A stretch of DNA of 8,947 nt, from NCBI GenBank assembly GCA_002354205.1, contig DELD01000024.1, positions 88,656 through 97,602 of the forward strand, in the 5' to 3' direction. The notes beneath the pieces are model-generated. The model was not told the DNA's origin, did not search any database, and saw nothing but the letters and a program-made list of their open reading frames with translations. The DNA comes from Micavibrio sp. UBA2705. GTDB lineage: Bacteria > Pseudomonadota > Alphaproteobacteria > Micavibrionales > Micavibrionaceae. A program made the translations under genes and the position numbers. This document shows, in pieces, positions 6,128 through 8,947 of this stretch (positions within the stretch are counted from its first letter, which is position 1; each line of letters starts with the position of its first letter).

Positions 6128-7420
6128 ATGGGATTTTTATCCATTTTCAAACGCAAGAATAAACAAGAATTGCTGCTGCCAGAAACGCCGCAAAGCAGAG
6201 ATGCTGTACGCTATGGCGCGGAGCGAAGCCGCGCGGAATCTGGCACAAAAAGCGAACGCTTATCCCTCGCCAAGAATACCGACACCCATCGCGAAATTTT
6301 ATATTATTTGGCAGAACATGATCCAGACCCTAAAGTACGGCGCGCCTTAGTTCAAAATGCCGCGCTGCCAATACAAGCGAGCGGCGCACTCGCTGCAGAT
6401 GAAAATGTTGATATCCGCCTCGCCTTAGCTGAGCGCCTGATAAAATTACTACCCGAACTGTCTAAAGACAAACATAGTGAGCTTTACGCGTACGCGGTGC
6501 AAGCTTTGGGGACGCTCGCCCTTGATGAAGTGCTGAAAATCCGCCTCGCACTGACGAGCGCCCTTAAAGATTACGCTTACACACCGCCCAAAATTGCCGG
6601 TAAGCTAGCCCGCGATGTCGAGCGTAAAGTATCAGAACCGATTTTAAAATTTTGCGCCGCACTTGCCGATGAAGATTTATTGGAAATCATCAGTAAGCAC
6701 CCTGCAAGCTGGGCGGTACAAGCCATTGCCGGGCGTAGCAAAGTTAGTGAAAGCGTTTCTAACGCGATTATTAAAAGTGATGACATTCCCGCTGGACGCA
6801 TGTTGATTGAAAATGAGGGCGCCGCGCTATCGAAAGAGCTTTTGATTGAGATTGTCGACAAAGCGCGGACAAAAAAAGAATGGCAGAAGCCCACCGCTTT
6901 GCGCAAAAACTTACCGCGCGAGGTCGCGCTTTCAATGCTGTCTTTTGTTGATGATCATATTAAGTCATTACTTTCAGGGCGCGATGATTTTGATGATGAA
7001 ACCCGCGCGGAAATTGCCAGTGTCGCGAGACGCCGCGCATCATTTACTAATGAGCACCCCCGCAAAGACGGTGAAAGCGCCCTGCAGCATGTCAGACGAC
7101 TTGCCAAAGCCAAAAAACTTGATGAAGATTTAATTACAGATGCCATGGCGATGCGCGAGAATGAATTCGTTATTGCCGCCCTTGCACATATGAGTAAATC
7201 AGATGAAGCGAGCGTCAATAAAATCATGGAAATGCGCAGCGCAAAGTCTATTTTATCATTATGTTGGCATTGCAAGCTTTCAATGCGCTTTGCATTTCGC
7301 GTCGAGCAAGACATGGCACATTTACAAAAAGACGAACTTATATACCCCAAAGACGGCACGGATTACCCCTTGCCAGAGGCTGACATGAAATGGCAGCTAG
7401 AGTTTTTAGGTATTGCTTAA
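6128..7420 (+). CDS. DUF2336 domain protein with HEAT-like repeats
   Basis: This 430-residue protein matches the mainly alphaproteobacterial DUF2336 family by its C-terminus: SILSLCWHCKLSMRFAFRVE (374-393), then YPKDGTDYPLPEADMKWQLE (406-425), the family's typical closing pattern. The middle is helical with HEAT-like units that repeat a D-x(4)-(V/I)R-x-AL pattern: LAEHDPDPKVRRALVQN (61-77), LAADENVDIRLALAERL (88-104), LALDEVLKIRLALTSAL (130-146) and a weaker one at 160-176. Such alpha-solenoids usually bind proteins, and no catalytic motif is seen. The N-terminus MGFLSIFKRKNK is hydrophobic then basic and could peripherally touch the membrane (inference). AGGG at 6114-6117 precedes the ATG by ten bases. 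It stands alone between two terminators and converges on the bactofilin gene. Its biochemical role is unknown. Confidence 0.85.
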   Translation: MGFLSIFKRKNKQELLLPETPQSRDAVRYGAERSRAESGTKSERLSLAKNTDTHREILYYLAEHDPDPKVRRALVQNAALPIQASGALAADENVDIRLALAERLIKLLPELSKDKHSELYAYAVQALGTLALDEVLKIRLALTSALKDYAYTPPKIAGKLARDVERKVSEPILKFCAALADEDLLEIISKHPASWAVQAIAGRSKVSESVSNAIIKSDDIPAGRMLIENEGAALSKELLIEIVDKARTKKEWQKPTALRKNLPREVALSMLSFVDDHIKSLLSGRDDFDDETRAEIASVARRRASFTNEHPRKDGESALQHVRRLAKAKKLDEDLITDAMAMRENEFVIAALAHMSKSDEASVNKIMEMRSAKSILSLCWHCKLSMRFAFRVEQDMAHLQKDELIYPKDGTDYPLPEADMKWQLEFLGIA

Positions 7421-7456
7421 GCGTAGCCTCTTCCACCGCCCTCACTAGCGCCGCAT

Positions 7457-7494
7457 AAAAAAACCGACCGCAGGAGTTCTCCTACGATCGGCTT
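7457..7494 (-). terminator. Strong intrinsic terminator for the bactofilin gene
   Basis: Read on the minus strand, CCGATCGTAGGAG, a two-base AA turn and CTCCTGCGGTCGG form a 13-bp stem (7464-7491) with two G-U wobbles, followed directly by seven Ts (complement of A7457-A7463). It begins about 25 bases after the bactofilin stop. On the plus strand the two wobbles become C-A mismatches and no T-run follows, so it should act mainly in one direction. Confidence 0.85.
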
Positions 7495-7516
7495 AGATCT
7501 TTATGACTGACCGGTA

Positions 7517-8338
7517 TTAAGCGGTTGCGGCGTCAGATGCGAAAGGAAGCTGTGTGTCAGCTTCGCTTGCTGCGTTATTCGCCGCTTTAAGCTTTTTTAC
7601 AGATTTCTTTTTCGCAGGGCTAGATGTTTCTTCTGCAACTGAAGATGTTGGACGGATCATGCCTTGCATTTGTGCGCCAGCTTCGACTGAAAGCTCGCCA
7701 TATGCAAGCGTACCGCTTACCTCAGCTGATTTGAGCAATGTAAGACGGCCATGAACAATCAGATCACCTTCGAACTTACCAGCAATTGTTGCTTCTTGAA
7801 TTTCAACTGTACCAAAAAATGTACCATTTTCGTAAATATCAAGAATTTCTGCACCTTTAAGCGCAGCTTCAACTGTACCTTCAACGATTAAATGATCACA
7901 TGAATCAATTTCACCTGACATGTTAATGCCTTGACCAACAACAAGCTTACGGCCTGTGTCGCGGTCATAATTTGCAGATGGCGTAGATGCTGTAGAACCA
8001 AAAGTTGATCCTGCATTATATGATGTGTTGCCTGCGCTATATGCAGGGTTCATTGTGCGTGCTGCGGCTGGCGCGGCAACTTCGCTTGTGCTTTCAGTTT
8101 TATCTTCTTTAACATCCATTGTCTTAATCTCTTCTTTTTGTGTTTTGTTATCAGTACTATCTTGCGTAGCGTCTTTTGTTGCTACAGTTTGCTGTGTTTG
8201 TAAAAAGCTCGCAGGGCTTTTCATTACAGATTTTACATCTGTTTGTGCTTCGGCTGCGTCGTTATTCAACGCGGCTGCTGCAGAATTACTGCTCGGCTGC
8301 GTATCTGTGGTATGCGTTGTTTTTGGTCTATGAAACAT
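7517..8338 (-). CDS. Bactofilin (polymer-forming cytoskeletal protein)
   Basis: Bactofilins are beta-helical proteins that self-assemble without nucleotide into filaments or patches and organise cell-wall or stalk enzymes. The 273-residue protein has a long disordered N-terminus rich in Ala, Thr, Ser, Asn and Gln (about 1-128). The bactofilin core, about 130-229, starts with GRKLVVGQGINMSGEI and has repeated short strands and glycines, such as HLIVEGTVEAALKG, FFGTVEIQEATIAGKFEGDL and HGRLTLLKSAEVSG. A C-terminal Lys/Ala/Ser tail ends it. The N-terminal extension is much longer than in minimal bactofilins. AGGGA ends seven bases before the ATG and supports the start. Codons in the core favour GGT, GTT, ACA and GAA, unlike the GGC/GCG/CGC-rich neighbours, which suggests high expression. 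No M23 peptidase gene, a frequent partner, is next to it. Confidence 0.92.
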   Translation of the reverse strand: MFHRPKTTHTTDTQPSSNSAAAALNNDAAEAQTDVKSVMKSPASFLQTQQTVATKDATQDSTDNKTQKEEIKTMDVKEDKTESTSEVAAPAAARTMNPAYSAGNTSYNAGSTFGSTASTPSANYDRDTGRKLVVGQGINMSGEIDSCDHLIVEGTVEAALKGAEILDIYENGTFFGTVEIQEATIAGKFEGDLIVHGRLTLLKSAEVSGTLAYGELSVEAGAQMQGMIRPTSSVAEETSSPAKKKSVKKLKAANNAASEADTQLPFASDAATA

Positions 8339-8434
8339 TCTCTTTTCCCTTTGGCTTATCTTAAAATATGAGTACCAAAATCACCTGCGCAGAGCCTAAA
8401 TAGCCGCGCAGAAAAATACTGCCCCTATTTAATG

Positions 8435-8470
8435 CATCGTTCGCAAAAAACGAACCTGTCCGTTTCGATG
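8435..8470 (-). promoter_or_regulatory. Predicted stem-loop in the bactofilin leader
   Basis: GTTCG (8439-8443) and CGAAC (8451-8455) form an inverted repeat with a seven-base A-rich spacer. CATCG (8435-8439) can alternatively pair with CGATG (8466-8470). If transcription starts near 8472 this would lie at the very 5' end of the bactofilin mRNA. The spacer reads as Ts on the minus strand but falls inside the loop, so this does not look like a terminator. Confidence 0.35.
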
Positions 8471-8478
8471 ATGGGTGG

Positions 8479-8507
8479 ACTTTAGCAAGCTGTTATCATG
8501 CTTGCAA
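8479..8507 (-). promoter_or_regulatory. Candidate bactofilin promoter overlapping an inverted repeat
   Basis: On the minus strand TTGCAA (8502-8507) and TAAAGT (8479-8484) are spaced by exactly 17 bases, each matching four of six sigma-70 consensus positions. The perfect repeat GCAAGC (8485-8490) and GCTTGC (8500-8505), separated by nine bases, falls between and on the -35, a typical place for a repressor operator. The start would be near 8472, giving a leader of about 134 bases. Confidence 0.4.
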
Positions 8508-8555
8508 GAAATAAAAACAAAAAGTTTGAGTTTTCCATAGTTGTTTAAAAACCTC

Positions 8556-8584
8556 TTGCGTGGCAAATATTTTTTCTATATAAA
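8556..8584 (+). promoter_or_regulatory. Candidate nth promoter
   Basis: TTGCGT (8556-8561) and TATAAA (8579-8584) are separated by 17 bases, an optimal sigma-70-like arrangement. Transcription would begin near 8591, about 40 bases before the nth ATG. Confidence 0.4.
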
Positions 8585-8632
8585 ATAATGACTTAGTTGG
8601 CTTTTAAACAATACGCTTCGGGGCGTTTTATT

Positions 8633-8947
8633 ATGAACAAGCAAGATGTTATAGGTTTCTTTTCTACACTACAAAGACTAAACCCAGAGCCAGAGGGTGA
8701 GCTTAATTGGCACTCGCCTTTTACCTTGCTTGTCGCTGTTGTCCTATCTGCACAGGCGACTGATATTGGGGTGAATAAAGCAACGGGCCCATTATTCGCT
8801 GCCGCTGACACGCCAGAGGCTATCTACGCCCTTGGTGAAGATAAAATTCGTGATTACATTAAGACTATTGGCCTGTTTAACACCAAAGCCAAAAACGTCT
8901 ATGCCTTGTGTAAAATGCTAATGGATGATTTTGATAGTAGTGTCCCT
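8633..8947 (+). CDS. nth: Endonuclease III (DNA glycosylase/AP lyase), N-terminal part
   Basis: Endonuclease III removes oxidised pyrimidines from DNA and cleaves the abasic site in base-excision repair. The first 105 residues are visible and the frame runs off the window end. They match the family closely: LNWHSPFTLLVAVVLSAQAT (24-43), DIGVNKAT (44-51) and IRDYIKTIGLFNTKAKN (72-88), aligning with E. coli Nth at its own N-terminus, which supports ATG 8633 as the start. A GGGG run at 8620-8623 is a plausible but imperfect ribosome binding site. The helix-hairpin-helix, catalytic Lys/Asp and iron-sulphur cysteines lie beyond the window, so activity cannot be judged. Confidence 0.93.
   Translation, partial: MNKQDVIGFFSTLQRLNPEPEGELNWHSPFTLLVAVVLSAQATDIGVNKATGPLFAAADTPEAIYALGEDKIRDYIKTIGLFNTKAKNVYALCKMLMDDFDSSVP

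Larger units (their letters stand above)
8339..8632. other. AT-rich divergent intergenic region between bactofilin and nth
   Basis: No gene is apparent in these 294 bases. The region carries the bactofilin ribosome binding site, a candidate promoter in each direction, and two inverted repeats, at 8439-8455 and 8485-8505. A short AT-rich stretch without clear structure lies at about 8506-8550. Nothing here resembles a tRNA or a known riboswitch to me. Confidence 0.6.

Noticed and set aside
8025..8333. Plus-strand hydrophobic open frames opposite bactofilin
   Set aside because: They are the reverse complement of the Ala/Thr-rich disordered bactofilin N-terminus, and their Val/Ser/Cys-rich sequence is what that composition produces.
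8439..8455. LexA-type SOS box near nth
   Set aside because: Alphaproteobacterial LexA sites are direct repeats GTTC-N7-GTTC; here the half-sites are inverted (GTTCG-N7-CGAAC), which does not fit.
8593..8811. Minus-strand open frame overlapping nth
   Set aside because: nth on the plus strand aligns closely with the known family from its first residue, so the opposite frame is a shadow.
1..8947. Mobile element, defence island or horizontally acquired module
   Set aside because: No integrase, transposase, terminal repeats, tRNA attachment site or toxin/nuclease motif is visible, and composition is steady apart from bactofilin codon choice.

Overview
The window looks like a chromosomal segment from an alphaproteobacterium with moderate G+C content, though I cannot name the genus. 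The run nagZ-scpA-scpB-tatA-tatB-tatC is a gene order well known from alphaproteobacteria. It is joined by a DUF2336 protein (a mainly alphaproteobacterial family), a bactofilin and an AFG1/ZapE ATPase. I see no phage, transposon, CRISPR, tRNA or rRNA signal.

Bases 1-6023 read as one compact plus-strand operon that starts upstream of the window. The order is: the Lys/Ala-rich tail of a larger protein (probably a Suv3/MgpS-type helicase-related protein), a four-helix membrane protein of unknown function, nagZ (peptidoglycan recycling), scpA and scpB (SMC-kleisin chromosome segregation), tatA, tatB and tatC (twin-arginine export), a second unknown four-helix membrane protein, and zapE/AFG1. Gaps are 0-18 bases, and scpA/scpB and tatB/tatC share ATGA overlaps. 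A short hairpin with a T-run at 6041-6060 closes the unit.

Bases 6128-7420 hold a separately placed DUF2336 gene with HEAT-like repeats. It converges on a minus-strand bactofilin gene (7517-8338). The bactofilin gene has a strong one-directional terminator in the gap between the two. A 294-base AT-rich gap (8339-8632) separates bactofilin from a divergent nth gene (endonuclease III), which is cut off by the window end. That gap carries plausible promoters for both directions and two inverted repeats.

Functionally this is mostly core cell biology: envelope recycling, chromosome segregation, protein export, division-associated ATPase, cytoskeletal polymer and base-excision repair. I do not see a clearly new defence, mobile or biosynthetic system. 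The best candidates for something undescribed are the two small four-helix membrane proteins embedded in the segregation/Tat operon, the uncharacterised DUF2336 protein, and the structured leader and operator-like repeat upstream of bactofilin.
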